Shown: in pieces, positions 23,746 to 32,309 of the stretch | Layout: each line of letters begins with the position of its first letter | Numbering within the stretch: position 1 is the first letter of the stretch | Assembly (NCBI GenBank): GCA_043720395.1 | Contig: JAYSSR010000102.1 | Span: 1-64,000, forward strand | Length of the DNA stretch: 64,000 nucleotides | Source of the DNA: JANOYY01 sp043720395 | GTDB taxonomy: Bacteria; Actinomycetota; Acidimicrobiia; Acidimicrobiales; JANYDT01 | Direction of reading: 5' to 3' | Program-made: the position numbers and the translations under genes | Notes under the pieces: model-generated | Databases searched by the model: none | What the model saw: the letters and a program-made list of their open reading frames with translations, nothing else | What the model was told of the DNA's origin: nothing

Positions 23746-25412
23746 GCGCCGCTGGCCTGTTGCTGCCGAGTCGCCTCTGCGCACCCGCTCCTACGTGGGA
23801 ACGGATCGTCGACGTTGTGGTGGTCGGCTCGGGAGTCGCCGGGATCATGACCGCGCTGTCGGCGGCGCGCGGTGGCACGGTGCTGATGCTCACGAAGTCC
23901 TCCCTCGACGCCGGCTCGACCAGCTGGGCGCAGGGTGGCATCGCCGCCGTCATTGACCTTGCAGACACGACCGAGGCGCACTTTCAGGACACGATGGTGG
24001 CCGGGGCAGGTCTTTGCAACGAACACGCGGTTCGCGTCCTGGTGGAGGAAGGTCCACAGCAGCTCGCCCGCCTCATCGGCTACGGCGCAAAGCTCGATCA
24101 CGACGAGAGCGGCGGACTGTCCCTCACTCGTGAGGGTGGGCACGGCGTGCCGCGAATCGTCCATGCGGGCGGTGACGCCACGGGGGCCGAGGTGCAACGC
24201 GCACTGATAAGCGCGCTGAACGATTCACGGGTCGACACGATCGAGAACGCGTTCGTCCTTGATCTTCTGCGCGCATATGAAGGCGGCGAGGCTCGGTGCG
24301 TCGGCCTCCTGGCAAGCGTCCCCGGACCGGATGGCGGCGAAAGAGTGGGCGTGATCCGTGCTCGGTGCGTCGTGCTCGCGTCCGGTGGCGTCGGACAGGT
24401 ATATGCGGCCACGACCAACCCGCCGGTGGCAACCGGCGACGGGATGGCGGCTGCGCTCCGGGCAGGGGCCGCTCTTGCCGACGTTGAGTTCGTGCAATTC
24501 CACCCCACCGTGTTCTATGCGGGCGCTGGGGCACGCGGCCAGCAGCTGTTAGTGAGCGAAGCCGTACGAGGCGAAGGCGCAGTGTTGCTCGACGCGGTCG
24601 GACGTCGCGTCATGGAAGGCGTGCATCCGCTGGAGGACCTTGCACCGCGCGACGTCGTGGCGAAGGCCATCGCGTTGCGCATGGCCGAAGGAGCGGGCGG
24701 CATCTTCGACCACGTCTACCTCGACGCCACGCGTATCGGAGAGCAGAAGCTTCTCGCTCGCTTCCCGAACATCGTGGCGCGTTGCCGTGACTATGGCGTC
24801 GACCCGGTCCGTGACCCGATACCGGTGGCACCGGGCGAGCATTTCTCCTGCGGCGGAATATGGACGGATTGCAATGGTCGGACGTCGATGCCCGGTCTGT
24901 TCGCGGTCGGCGAGACCGCGTGCACGGGCGTCCACGGTGCGAACCGTCTCGCCAGCAATTCGCTCCTGGAAGGGCTGGTGTTCGGCGAACGGGTTGGTGC
25001 CCAGCTGATGTTGAATCTGCCGGGCAACGCCGAACCTGCGCCGACCGATCTCGACATGTCCGGTGGGGAGACGTTGTGGGGCATGTCTCGTGCGTCTATC
25101 GCTTCGACAATGAGCCGGTTCGCAGCGGTACGGCGGACTGCCGAGGGGTTGGCGGAAGCGGACGAGGCCCTGGCTTTGCACCGCCCCGGTCACCACCTCG
25201 ACGCGGGTCGCTCCGGGTGGGAGGCCACGAATGTTGCTGCCGTCTCGGCCGCACTGCTCGCCGCGGCGACCCAGCGCACCGAGAGTCGCGGCTGTCACTG
25301 GCGCGAGGACCACCCGGACACGTCAGACACCTGGAAGGTGCGCATCATCACCAGCATGACACCCGAGGGCGTGTTGGAACACCGCCACGCCGGGCTGGAG
25401 GAGACACCGTGA
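23742..25412 (+). CDS. nadB: L-aspartate oxidase
   Basis: FAD enzyme oxidising aspartate to iminoaspartate for NadA. It has the N-terminal dinucleotide motif 'VVVGSGVAGIMTALSAARGG', the family signature 'GSTSWAQGGIAA', the active-site region 'SLTREGGHGVPRIVHAGGDATG', 'FVQFHPT' and 'TGVHGANRLASNSLLEGLVFG', followed by the helical C-terminal domain. It starts with GTG inside the nadA stop. It belongs to the nadA-nadB-nadC operon, in which intermediates are unstable and coupled expression makes sense. Confidence 0.95.
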   Translation: MSAAGLLLPSRLCAPAPTWERIVDVVVVGSGVAGIMTALSAARGGTVLMLTKSSLDAGSTSWAQGGIAAVIDLADTTEAHFQDTMVAGAGLCNEHAVRVLVEEGPQQLARLIGYGAKLDHDESGGLSLTREGGHGVPRIVHAGGDATGAEVQRALISALNDSRVDTIENAFVLDLLRAYEGGEARCVGLLASVPGPDGGERVGVIRARCVVLASGGVGQVYAATTNPPVATGDGMAAALRAGAALADVEFVQFHPTVFYAGAGARGQQLLVSEAVRGEGAVLLDAVGRRVMEGVHPLEDLAPRDVVAKAIALRMAEGAGGIFDHVYLDATRIGEQKLLARFPNIVARCRDYGVDPVRDPIPVAPGEHFSCGGIWTDCNGRTSMPGLFAVGETACTGVHGANRLASNSLLEGLVFGERVGAQLMLNLPGNAEPAPTDLDMSGGETLWGMSRASIASTMSRFAAVRRTAEGLAEADEALALHRPGHHLDAGRSGWEATNVAAVSAALLAAATQRTESRGCHWREDHPDTSDTWKVRIITSMTPEGVLEHRHAGLEETP

Positions 25413-25465
25413 CTGCCGAGCTTTCCTCCGAGGGACCGGGCGAGTTCGTGCATGTTGGACTTTGA
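25409..25465 (+). CDS. Possible 18-residue peptide between nadB and nadC
   Basis: A GTG overlapping the nadB stop (GTGA) opens an 18-codon frame ending 9 bp before nadC. It begins MTAELSSEGP, resembling the nadC start MSVELSNEAR, so it may be a duplicated and truncated nadC 5' end rather than a functional peptide. It could still couple nadC translation to nadB. Confidence 0.3.
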   Translation: MTAELSSEGPGEFVHVGL

Positions 25466-25474
25466 GGACGCACC

Positions 25475-26398
25475 ATGAGCGTGGAACTTTCAAATGAGGC
25501 GAGGGCCGCCCTCGATTCGGTTGGTCTGCGCGCAGACGATGTTGTTTCCTTCGGCCAACGATGTATCGCCGAAGACCTCGACGGTGGTGAGGACGTCACT
25601 TCCGTCGCGACCATCGATCCGGACGATCGGAGCGTCGCCGATTTCGTTGTGCGCGGCACGGGTGTTCTTGCCGGTGTTCCCGTGCTCGTGGCTGTCTTGG
25701 AGACGAACCTGCCTGGTGACTCGCTGGTGACAACCCATCTCGCTGATGGGCAGCGAGTGACGAAGGGCGACGTCATCGCGACCGTCAGCGCGCGTACCAT
25801 TCCGTTGCTCACCGTCGAGCGCACCGCCCTCAACATCCTGTGCCGACTCAGTGGGGTGGCCACACATACGCGCGCCTGGGTTGACGCCCTCAACGCTGTT
25901 GAGGGAAACGTCACCAAGGTCCGCGATACCCGCAAGACGACGCCCGGCATGCGCGACCTGGAGAAGTATGCGGTGCGCTGCGGTGGGGGAGTCAACCACC
26001 GTCGTGGACTTTCCGACGCGGTCCTGATCAAGGACAACCACGTGCTGGCCGCGGGTGGCGTCGGCGAGGCGTTGGAGGCCGCTGCGCTGTATGTCGCCGC
26101 TGACCCCTCCCGTGCCGGGATGGTGGTGCAGTGCGAGATCGATTCGCTTGATCAGCTTGACGAGGCGATCGATCACGGGGCGATACAGATCCTGCTCGAC
26201 AACATGAGCACTGAAGCGATGGGCGCAGCGGTTCGCCGGGCAAAGGCGCGCAACCCACTCATCATGCTGGAGGCGAGCGGCGCTTTGACGCTGGAGAATG
26301 TTGCCGCCGTGGCGTCAACCGGGGTGGACTACGTGGCGACCGGAGCGCTCACGCATTCGAGCCCGATCCTCGACATCGCGCTCGACTTCCGCGCCTGA
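25475..26398 (+). CDS. nadC: Nicotinate-nucleotide pyrophosphorylase (quinolinate phosphoribosyltransferase)
   Basis: Converts quinolinate and PRPP to nicotinate mononucleotide. All family blocks are present: 'EDLDGGEDVTSVATI', 'ERTALNILCRLSGVATHTRAWV', 'VRDTRKTTPGMRDLEKYAVRCGGGVNHR', 'LIKDNH' and 'ILLDNMS'. 307 residues from ATG 25475. It closes the nad operon and is followed by a hairpin shared with the convergent desaturase gene. Confidence 0.95.
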   Translation: MSVELSNEARAALDSVGLRADDVVSFGQRCIAEDLDGGEDVTSVATIDPDDRSVADFVVRGTGVLAGVPVLVAVLETNLPGDSLVTTHLADGQRVTKGDVIATVSARTIPLLTVERTALNILCRLSGVATHTRAWVDALNAVEGNVTKVRDTRKTTPGMRDLEKYAVRCGGGVNHRRGLSDAVLIKDNHVLAAGGVGEALEAAALYVAADPSRAGMVVQCEIDSLDQLDEAIDHGAIQILLDNMSTEAMGAAVRRAKARNPLIMLEASGALTLENVAAVASTGVDYVATGALTHSSPILDIALDFRA

Positions 26399-26404
26399 CC
26401 GCTT

Positions 26405-26440
26405 CTAGTGCATCGCCGCACTTCCGCTTGCGTGCACTAG
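26405..26440. terminator. Hairpin between convergent nadC and desaturase genes
   Basis: CTAGTGCA and TGCACTAG form a perfect 8-bp stem that starts 7 bp after the nadC stop. The desaturase stop codon lies in the right arm, so it may serve both directions. No T-tract. Confidence 0.5.
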
Positions 26441-27411
26441 GCAGTGAGTCCGGGCGCGAGCGTCAGATCACCCGCACGCTCTGCCGCGAGACGTGCCCGT
26501 TCGGTAAGACGCTTTGCGAGGCGTCCGATACGGTCGATCTGATTGATCACGCGTTCGCGGGCCTGCTCGGCAACGTCGGAGAGGCCCTCGACCTTGTCGA
26601 GTGCCCAGTGGCGCAGGATGACCGGCACGAGGATTTGGCTGTGGTGCAGGTCAACGTTGTAGATCCCTGCGCCGGCGATGGCGAGAGAGTGCTTTGCGAA
26701 GCCGGCGATGCCAGTGCCGGGCATCTCGAAATCGCGGACCTGACGCTCGATCGCGCACACGATCGACGACGGGTCCACTTCCATCGCTGCCGTGACCATG
26801 TCGCGGTAGAAGAGGTAGTGAAAGTTCTCGTCGGCGGCGACACGGGCCATGATGTCGTACCCGGCCTTGGTCCCCGGATGGTCCTTGCCGTGGTCCAGGA
26901 GCAGCTTGCCGGTGTTGCGGTGAGCAATGCGCGTGGCAAGTTCCTGGAGTGCGACGTACACGAAACCGTCGCACGCCGTCTCTGGTTGGGGAACCTCGCC
27001 GCCACCCATCTGTGACATCCGCGCCTCTTCGAGGGCCGCCGGGTCGATCGCTCTGGTGACCATCAGGTAGTCCCGGATCGCTCCGGAGTGCCGGTTCTCC
27101 TCGGCGGTCCACCGATGCGACCACGTCCGCCAGATACCGGTGCGACCGAACATCCGATTGATCGTCTCGAAGTAATACGGGAGGTTGTCCTCCGTGAGCA
27201 GGTTTACGAACAGCGCGCTGCGGACGGCGTCGGGGAGAGGGAAGTCCCTCGGGTCCCACGCCTCGCCTTCGACGAAATCGCGGCCGAGAGACCAGGGCAC
27301 GAACTCGTGCGGGTGCCACGGCTTCTGCGTGGTGTAATGACGCTCGACCAGCTGCTCGGCAGCGGGTGTGAGTTCGTTGAGCAGATCGGAGTCCGACAGA
27401 ACCGGCGACAT
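26437..27411 (-). CDS. Soluble acyl-[acyl-carrier-protein] desaturase
   Basis: A diiron enzyme that introduces a cis double bond into acyl-ACP, cytoplasmic. Both iron-binding motifs are clear: 'WTAEENRHSGAIRDYL' (EENRHS) and 'VAADENFHYLFYRDM' (DENFH). 324 residues match plant stearoyl-ACP desaturases and actinobacterial DesA proteins. It stands alone, with a palindromic operator 10 bp upstream of the start, suggesting tight repression by a TetR-type regulator as in lipid metabolism. Confidence 0.92.
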   Translation of the reverse strand: MSPVLSDSDLLNELTPAAEQLVERHYTTQKPWHPHEFVPWSLGRDFVEGEAWDPRDFPLPDAVRSALFVNLLTEDNLPYYFETINRMFGRTGIWRTWSHRWTAEENRHSGAIRDYLMVTRAIDPAALEEARMSQMGGGEVPQPETACDGFVYVALQELATRIAHRNTGKLLLDHGKDHPGTKAGYDIMARVAADENFHYLFYRDMVTAAMEVDPSSIVCAIERQVRDFEMPGTGIAGFAKHSLAIAGAGIYNVDLHHSQILVPVILRHWALDKVEGLSDVAEQARERVINQIDRIGRLAKRLTERARLAAERAGDLTLAPGLTA

Positions 27412-27420
27412 GTCACCAGC

Positions 27421-27442
27421 CTACCTACTAGTCGGTAGGTAG
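27421..27442 (-). promoter_or_regulatory. TetR-type operator of the desaturase gene
   Basis: CTACCTAC-TAGTCG-GTAGGTAG is an inverted repeat with 8-bp arms, also readable as an 18-bp palindrome around ACTAGT with one mismatch. It is typical of TetR-family sites and lies directly before the desaturase start. No TetR gene is in the window, so the regulator acts from elsewhere. Confidence 0.65.
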
Positions 27443-27532
27443 TTTGCTCGACTATCTGTCGCGGCGATCGTTCGTATCGGTAACAACTGCTGGACAGATG
27501 AGTCTCGTACTGGCAGGCTATTCGCACAACAC

Positions 27533-27566
27533 AGCGGATCGGCCAACCCCCCCCGGCCGGTCCGCT
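27533..27566 (-). terminator. Hairpin upstream of the BON/LysM gene
   Basis: AGCGGA..GGCC pairs with GGCC..TCCGCT around a C-rich loop, followed by CGTTGTTTGT on the plus strand. It lies in the 311-bp gap 27412-27722, which otherwise holds only the operator and the promoter region of the LysM gene. Confidence 0.4.
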
Positions 27567-27722
27567 CGTTGTTTGTCTGACGCGGTTTGTCCGTTTCTGT
27601 GGTGGTAGGCGGTTGTTGTAGGCGAAAGTCCCGATCCGGCGAGCTGCGACCCGTGCAGCGGTCACAGCGTCGTGCGCGACCGCTACTGTTCGCAGCTCAT
27701 CCCGACAAACCACGGAGGACTT

Positions 27723-28376
27723 ATGGGACTGTTTGATTTCGCCAAGGACGCAGGAAAGAAACTCGGAATAGGCAAAGGTTCGGAGAAGACGCAGGCCAGT
27801 GAGGCTGCGAAGAAGGCCGCTGAGGCCGCCAAGGAGGCTGCAGATGCTGCTTCCGCGTCGAAGGCTGCTGCTGCCAAGGCCAAGGCGGCCACCGACGCTG
27901 CGGCCCGGGCGGCAGCGGAGGCGGAGGCCAAGACTGCCGCCGAGCGCGCCGGCAAAGCAAAGATTGCTGCCGACGCGGCAGCCGCCGAGGCCGCAAAAGA
28001 GTCGGAGAAGTCCGGAGCGCTTGAGGAGTACATCACGGGCCTCGGTCTCAACGTCTCGAACCTCGACATTCGCTACAACGATGGTTGCGCGTATGTCTCC
28101 GGCGACTGTCCCACGCAGGCGGACCGCGAGAAGCTCGTCCTCGCCATCGGCAACGTCGGTGAGGTCGATCGCGTGATCGACAGCGTCATCCTGGCCGCCG
28201 AGTCCGACGAGGGCCAGATCTACGTGGTCGTGTCCGGCGACAACCTGTCGAAGATCGCGAAGCACTTCTACGGAGACGCCAACAAGTACCCGGTGATCTT
28301 CGAGGCCAACAAGCCAATGCTGAAAGACCCCGACGAGATTTTCCCGGGCCAGTCGCTGCGCATTCCCGCGCTCTGA
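27723..28376 (+). CDS. BON/LysM-domain protein (Kbp/YgaU-like) with Ala/Lys-rich helical N-terminus
   Basis: Residues 20-95 are an Ala/Lys/Glu-rich helix with heptad-like spacing, probably coiled coil. Residues about 98-160 form a BON domain ('LEEYITGLGLNVSNLDIRYN', 'LAIGNVGEVDRVIDSVIL') and 166-215 a LysM domain ('YVVVSGDNLSKIAKHFYGD'). E. coli Kbp has the same BON-LysM order and binds potassium in the cytoplasm; this protein likewise lacks a signal peptide. ATG 27723 follows GGAGGA. An opposite-strand open frame over it is a shadow caused by the GC-rich repetitive helix. Confidence 0.88.
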   Translation: MGLFDFAKDAGKKLGIGKGSEKTQASEAAKKAAEAAKEAADAASASKAAAAKAKAATDAAARAAAEAEAKTAAERAGKAKIAADAAAAEAAKESEKSGALEEYITGLGLNVSNLDIRYNDGCAYVSGDCPTQADREKLVLAIGNVGEVDRVIDSVILAAESDEGQIYVVVSGDNLSKIAKHFYGDANKYPVIFEANKPMLKDPDEIFPGQSLRIPAL

Positions 28377-28478
28377 GCTTTCGCTGAGCGTGCGGCTTTG
28401 GGCGGGCCACTTGCACGACGCGGGACGGTTCCTCACGGGATCGTCCCGCCTTCGCGTCCAGTGGCTGCTTGCGTTCCT

Positions 28479-28557
28479 GGTCGCGGTACATCCGGTGCTG
28501 TCGCGGTGCATTCGGGCGCACCGTATGCACCGCAATGGGGCCGGATGTACCGCGACC
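28479..28557. repeat. Nested palindrome, family C (CGCGGTACATCCG type)
   Basis: Outer arms GGTCGCGGTACATCCGG/CCGGATGTACCGCGACC are perfect, and inner arms TCGCGGTGCATTCG/TATGCACCGCAA imperfect. It lies between two convergent genes; the second close copy is 45946-46020. Confidence 0.85.
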
Positions 28558-28613
28558 TTGTGGTGAGCGCGATGGGTCCACAGCGCGCCGCCGTAGTCCG
28601 CCAGCGTGCGACG

Positions 28614-28988
28614 TCAGCAGAATTCGAGGCGGTTGCCGAAGGGGTCATTGGTATGGAAGCGCCGAGTTCCGGGCACGTCGTCGGACCATTGGACGCTGTG
28701 GCCAGCGTCGGCGAGCACCGTAGCGAGCGAGTCGAGATCACCGACTCGGAACGCCGGATGCGCCTTCTGCGCAGGCACGAACGGGTCCTCGATGCCCACG
28801 TGTACCTGCACGTGACCGCCGGTTGCCACGAACCAGCAGCCGCCGCGCTTGGCAAGTCCGGGCGGCTTCGGCAGCTCGACGAGGCCGAACACGCCGACCC
28901 AATACGCGCGGGCAGCGTCCTCGCCCCCACGCGGTATGGCGAGCTGCACGTGGTCGATCGCCCGAAGGATCGGTGGGGTCGCGGTCAC
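28614..28988 (-). CDS. VOC (glyoxalase/bleomycin-resistance) family protein
   Basis: 124 residues with two beta-alpha-beta repeats: 'IDHVQLAIPRGGEDAARAYWVGVFGL' and 'HPAFRVGDLDSLATVLADAG', ending 'RFHTNDPFGNRLEFC'. Likely metal positions are His near residue 13, His in 'HVQVHVG' and the terminal Glu. GTG 28988 overlaps the aconitase stop (GTGA), so it is the last gene of an acn-VOC unit. Substrate unknown. Confidence 0.85.
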   Translation of the reverse strand: MTATPPILRAIDHVQLAIPRGGEDAARAYWVGVFGLVELPKPPGLAKRGGCWFVATGGHVQVHVGIEDPFVPAQKAHPAFRVGDLDSLATVLADAGHSVQWSDDVPGTRRFHTNDPFGNRLEFC

Positions 28989-31267
28989 CCTTTCGCAGCT
29001 TGGGCGGCGCGGATGAGGTTGAGCGCACCACCGGCCTTGAACCACTCGATGTGCTCGTCGTTCATCGTGTGGGTCGCGGTGAACTCGATCGTGGCACCGT
29101 CGGCCTTCGTGATGCGGCACTGGACCGGCTTGTCCGGTGCGAGCCCCGCCAGGCCGGTGAACGACAACCGGTCCGTCGCCTCGATCTGGTCGTAGGTCGC
29201 CGGATCGCTCAACCACAACGGGAGGACGCCCTGCTTCTTCAGGTTTGTCTCCGCGATCCGGGCGAAGCTGCGGCAGATGACCACGCGCGCACCGCGGTAG
29301 CGGGGCTCCATGGCTGCGTGCTCACGGGAGCTGCCCTCGCCGTAGTTCTGGTCGCCGATGAAGACCCACCCGTGACCCTGCGCCGACCACGTCTTGGCGA
29401 TCGCCGGGATGAGCGCCTCGCCGCCGTTGACCGCATCGACGCCCGTGCCCACGGTGTCGTGGAACGCATTGACGACGCCGATGTACAGGTTGCCGGAGAT
29501 GTTCTCGAGGTGTCCGCGGTACTTCAGCCACTTGCCCGCGGCGGAGATGTGGTCAGTGGTGCACTTCCCTTTCGCTTTGGCAAGGATTGGCAGATTCAAG
29601 AAATCATTACCATCCCAAGCCGTGAACGGTGCCAGCAGCTGAAGGCGATCACTGGTAGGCGAGACCACGACCTCGACGCCATCGCCGCTGGTAGGCGGGG
29701 CCAGGAACCCCGCCTCGCCGCTCTCGAAGCCCTTCGAGGGGAGTTGGTCGCCGTGAGGTTCGGCCAGCATGACGGCCGTGCCGTCGGGCGCGGTCACGGG
29801 GTCGGTGAGCGGGTTGAAGTCGAGCGTGCCGGCGAGGGCGTACGCGATCACGGTTTCCGGCGACGCCACGAACGAGAGCGTCGATGCGAGACCGTCATTG
29901 CGCTTCGGGAAGTTGCGGTTGTACGACGAGATGATCGAGTTGGCGTCGCCTTCCTTCACGTCGTCGCGTCGCCACTGGCCGATGCACGGGCCGCACGCGT
30001 TGGCGAGGACGGTCGCGCCGATTGCTTCGAGATCGGCGAGCAATCCGTCGCGCTCGATCGTCGCTCGGACGCGCTCGGAGCCGGGTGTCACGAGGAGCGG
30101 CGTCTTCACCATGAGCCCGGCGGCCTTCGCCTGACGGGCGATCGCGGCGGTGCGGGTGATGTCCTCGTAGGACGAGTTCGTGCACGAACCGATGAGCGCG
30201 CTGCTGAGCTTCAGCGGGTAGCCGTTCGCCTTCGCGTCGGCGGCCATGCGGGACACCGGGTGGGCGAGGTCCGGCGTGTGCGGGCCGTTGATGCGGGGCT
30301 CCAGCGTCGAAAGGTCGATCTCGATGACGCGATCGAAGTACTTGTCGGGATTGGCCTCGACGTCATCGTCTGCGCGCAGATCATCTGCGTGCTTCTCAGC
30401 GATGTCGGCGGCGTCTGCGCGGCCTGTCGCCTTGAGGTACTGCGCCGTCATCTGGTCATACGGGAACACGCTCGTAGTGGCACCGATCTCGGCGCCCATG
30501 TTGCAGACGGTCGCGCGGCCCGTCGCCGAAATCGTCGCGACGCCGGGGCCGAAGTACTCCACAATCGCGCCCGTGCCGCCCTCGACGGTGAGGATGTCGG
30601 CGACCCGCAGGATGATGTCCTTGGCGCTCGTCCAGCCGCTCATCGATCCCGTGAGCTTCACGCCGATGAGCTTGGGCCAGCGGACGCCGAAGGTGTAGCC
30701 GACCATCACGTCGACAGCGTCCGCACCGCCGACGCCGACTGCGATCATGCCGAGCCCGCCGGCGTTCGGCGTGTGGCTGTCGGTGCCGATCATCATCCCG
30801 CCGGGGAAGGCGTACTGCTCCAGCACGACCTGGTGGATGATGCCGGAGCCGGGCTTCCAGAATCCGACGCCGTACTTCGCCGACACGGTGCGGAGGAACT
30901 CGTAGACCTCGGCGTTGGTGTCGACGGCGACCTTGAGATCAGTGTTCGCGCCGACGTAGGCCTCGATGAGGTGGTCGCAGTGCACGGTGCTCGGCACGGC
31001 CACCTGGGGGAGGCCGGCGGTCATGAACTGGAGCAGCGCCATCTGCGCGGTGGCGTCCTGCATGGCAACGCGGTCCGGGTACAGCTCGGAGTAGGACTTG
31101 CCGCGGTCGAGTTCCTGCGTGGTGGCGTCGGCGAGGTGCCCGAAGAGGATCTTCTCGGTGAGCGTGAGGCCGCGGCCCAGACGCTGGCGGGCGATCGCGC
31201 CGTTGGTCGCGATCTTGGCGTAGGCCTTCTCGATCAAGTCGGTTGGGGTGTTGGCGGCGACGGCCAT
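28985..31267 (-). CDS. acn: Aconitate hydratase (mitochondrial-type)
   Basis: TCA-cycle enzyme interconverting citrate and isocitrate with a [4Fe-4S] cluster. About 760 residues; cluster cysteines are in 'IGSCTNSSYEDITR' and 'ANACGPCIGQWRR'. Substrate motifs include 'GTDSHTPNAGGLG', 'TTDHISAAGKWLKYRG' and 'GEGSSREHAAMEPRY'. ATG 31267 has a GGGAG site; an in-frame extension to 31348 would cross the promoter and is excluded. It is divergent from a GntR regulator, and the two probably share an operator. Confidence 0.94.
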   Translation of the reverse strand: MAVAANTPTDLIEKAYAKIATNGAIARQRLGRGLTLTEKILFGHLADATTQELDRGKSYSELYPDRVAMQDATAQMALLQFMTAGLPQVAVPSTVHCDHLIEAYVGANTDLKVAVDTNAEVYEFLRTVSAKYGVGFWKPGSGIIHQVVLEQYAFPGGMMIGTDSHTPNAGGLGMIAVGVGGADAVDVMVGYTFGVRWPKLIGVKLTGSMSGWTSAKDIILRVADILTVEGGTGAIVEYFGPGVATISATGRATVCNMGAEIGATTSVFPYDQMTAQYLKATGRADAADIAEKHADDLRADDDVEANPDKYFDRVIEIDLSTLEPRINGPHTPDLAHPVSRMAADAKANGYPLKLSSALIGSCTNSSYEDITRTAAIARQAKAAGLMVKTPLLVTPGSERVRATIERDGLLADLEAIGATVLANACGPCIGQWRRDDVKEGDANSIISSYNRNFPKRNDGLASTLSFVASPETVIAYALAGTLDFNPLTDPVTAPDGTAVMLAEPHGDQLPSKGFESGEAGFLAPPTSGDGVEVVVSPTSDRLQLLAPFTAWDGNDFLNLPILAKAKGKCTTDHISAAGKWLKYRGHLENISGNLYIGVVNAFHDTVGTGVDAVNGGEALIPAIAKTWSAQGHGWVFIGDQNYGEGSSREHAAMEPRYRGARVVICRSFARIAETNLKKQGVLPLWLSDPATYDQIEATDRLSFTGLAGLAPDKPVQCRITKADGATIEFTATHTMNDEHIEWFKAGGALNLIRAAQAAKG

Positions 31268-31310
31268 GGCGGGCTCCCTTGGTGCTGGCGGTGCGTCTCT
31301 TGCGACGAGA

Positions 31311-31328
31311 CAAGTGTAATACAAGTTG
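31311..31328. promoter_or_regulatory. Candidate GntR operator between aconitase and its divergent regulator
   Basis: In the 96-bp divergent gap, CAAGTGTAATACAAGTTG holds the core TGTAATACA, a 4-1-4 inverted repeat close to the GntR consensus, plus a direct repeat of ACAAGT. Binding here could control both genes. Confidence 0.4.
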
Positions 31329-31363
31329 ACGGATGAAGGCAAGGGCATCGTACGGTGTGAGCA

Positions 31364-32116
31364 ATGACGTCCTCCGACGCTGCCCGCGGCACCTTTCGCT
31401 ACCTCGCCATCGCGGCCGATTTGCGCGACCGCGTCGGCGCGGGTGAGTTTCCTCCGGGACGGTTGTTGCCGAGTGAGTCCGAACTGGGTACGCGCTACGA
31501 AGTTTCGCGGGTCACCGTGCGCAAGGCGCTTGAGGCGTTGCGTGATGATGGCCTCATCGACTCACGGCAAGGTTTCGGCTGGTTCGTGGCGAGCGACCCG
31601 GTCCGCCAAAGCCTCGCCCGGCTCGGCACGATCGAGGCGCAGATGGCCGAGAGCGGCGTGACGCCGGCTCGCAAGATTCTGGAGTTCGGATTCGTGAAAG
31701 CGTCGAAGCGGGTCTTTGCCGTGCTGCATTCCACGACCGTGCTGCGGGTGCGGCGATTGAATCTCGCCGACGGTTCGCCGTTCGCTCGCGTCACCGTGTG
31801 GGTGCCTGAGGATCTCGCCGGAGACCTGTCGCGCTCGGTCGTCGAACGATCCAGCTTCTACGAGAGCCTCCCCGTGGAGGTCGGCCGTGCGACGCAGACG
31901 ATCGGTGCCGCGGCAGCGTCCGAAGCAGACGCTGCCCTGCTCGAAGTCCCGGTCGGTGCGCCGGTACTGCGTTGCGAGCGGGTCACGCAATCGGTCGACG
32001 GACGTCCGGTGCTGTTCAGCGAGTTCGTCTTCCCGGCGCACCGCACGGAGTTCGTGGTGGACCTACCGCACGCGGAGGCGTCGATGGCACCAACCGGCCT
32101 GCGGCTGGTGGAGTGA
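31364..32116 (+). CDS. GntR-family regulator, HutC subfamily
   Basis: N-terminal winged helix-turn-helix with the GntR signature 'FPPGRLLPSESELGTRYEVS...VRKALEALRDDGLI' (residues 12-75). It is followed by a UTRA ligand-binding domain ('RVRRLNLADGSPFARVTVWVP', 'VLRCERVTQSVDGRPVLFSEFVFPAHR'). 250 residues. Divergent from aconitase, so it may sense a metabolite linked to the TCA cycle. A 41-codon frame follows after 2 bp. Confidence 0.9.
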   Translation: MTSSDAARGTFRYLAIAADLRDRVGAGEFPPGRLLPSESELGTRYEVSRVTVRKALEALRDDGLIDSRQGFGWFVASDPVRQSLARLGTIEAQMAESGVTPARKILEFGFVKASKRVFAVLHSTTVLRVRRLNLADGSPFARVTVWVPEDLAGDLSRSVVERSSFYESLPVEVGRATQTIGAAAASEADAALLEVPVGAPVLRCERVTQSVDGRPVLFSEFVFPAHRTEFVVDLPHAEASMAPTGLRLVE

Positions 32117-32118
32117 CG

Positions 32119-32244
32119 ATGCGAGTCCACGGTGACGAGTTCGACGACGACACCGAACTGCTCGCACTCGAACACTGGCCCTATGACAAGGGCCCAGATT
32201 TGGTCATGGCGGACCCACCGAACGACGACCGCGATGCCACATGA
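32119..32244 (+). CDS. Small acidic protein coupled to the GntR gene
   Basis: A 41-residue frame (MRVHGDEFDDDTELLALEHW at the start) begins 2 bp after the GntR stop, rich in Asp and Glu. The tight spacing suggests translational coupling. I recognise no family; it might be a modulator of the regulator or a chance frame. Confidence 0.45.
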   Translation: MRVHGDEFDDDTELLALEHWPYDKGPDLVMADPPNDDRDAT

Positions 32245-32309
32245 GGGCACGATTCCGCGTGCCGTGATGGAGCTAGCGCTAGCCGGGCGGCGGCGCAAGT
32301 CCAGGCCAG

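Noticed and set aside
27443..27722. Possible c-di-AMP riboswitch before the BON/LysM gene
   Set aside because: Some actinobacterial LysM genes have one, but I could not find its conserved core here; only a hairpin and a long GC-rich leader are visible.
27204..28535. 443-codon minus-strand frame over the BON/LysM gene and desaturase start
   Set aside because: It overlaps two well-supported genes and owes its length to the Ala/Lys codon repeats of the BON/LysM protein; Gly/Leu/Arg-rich and without homology.
28823..31336. 837-codon open frame on the plus strand opposite aconitase
   Set aside because: It is the antisense shadow of a high-GC gene: the minus-strand aconitase is unmistakable, and this frame has Arg/Asp/Val-rich composition without any recognisable domain.
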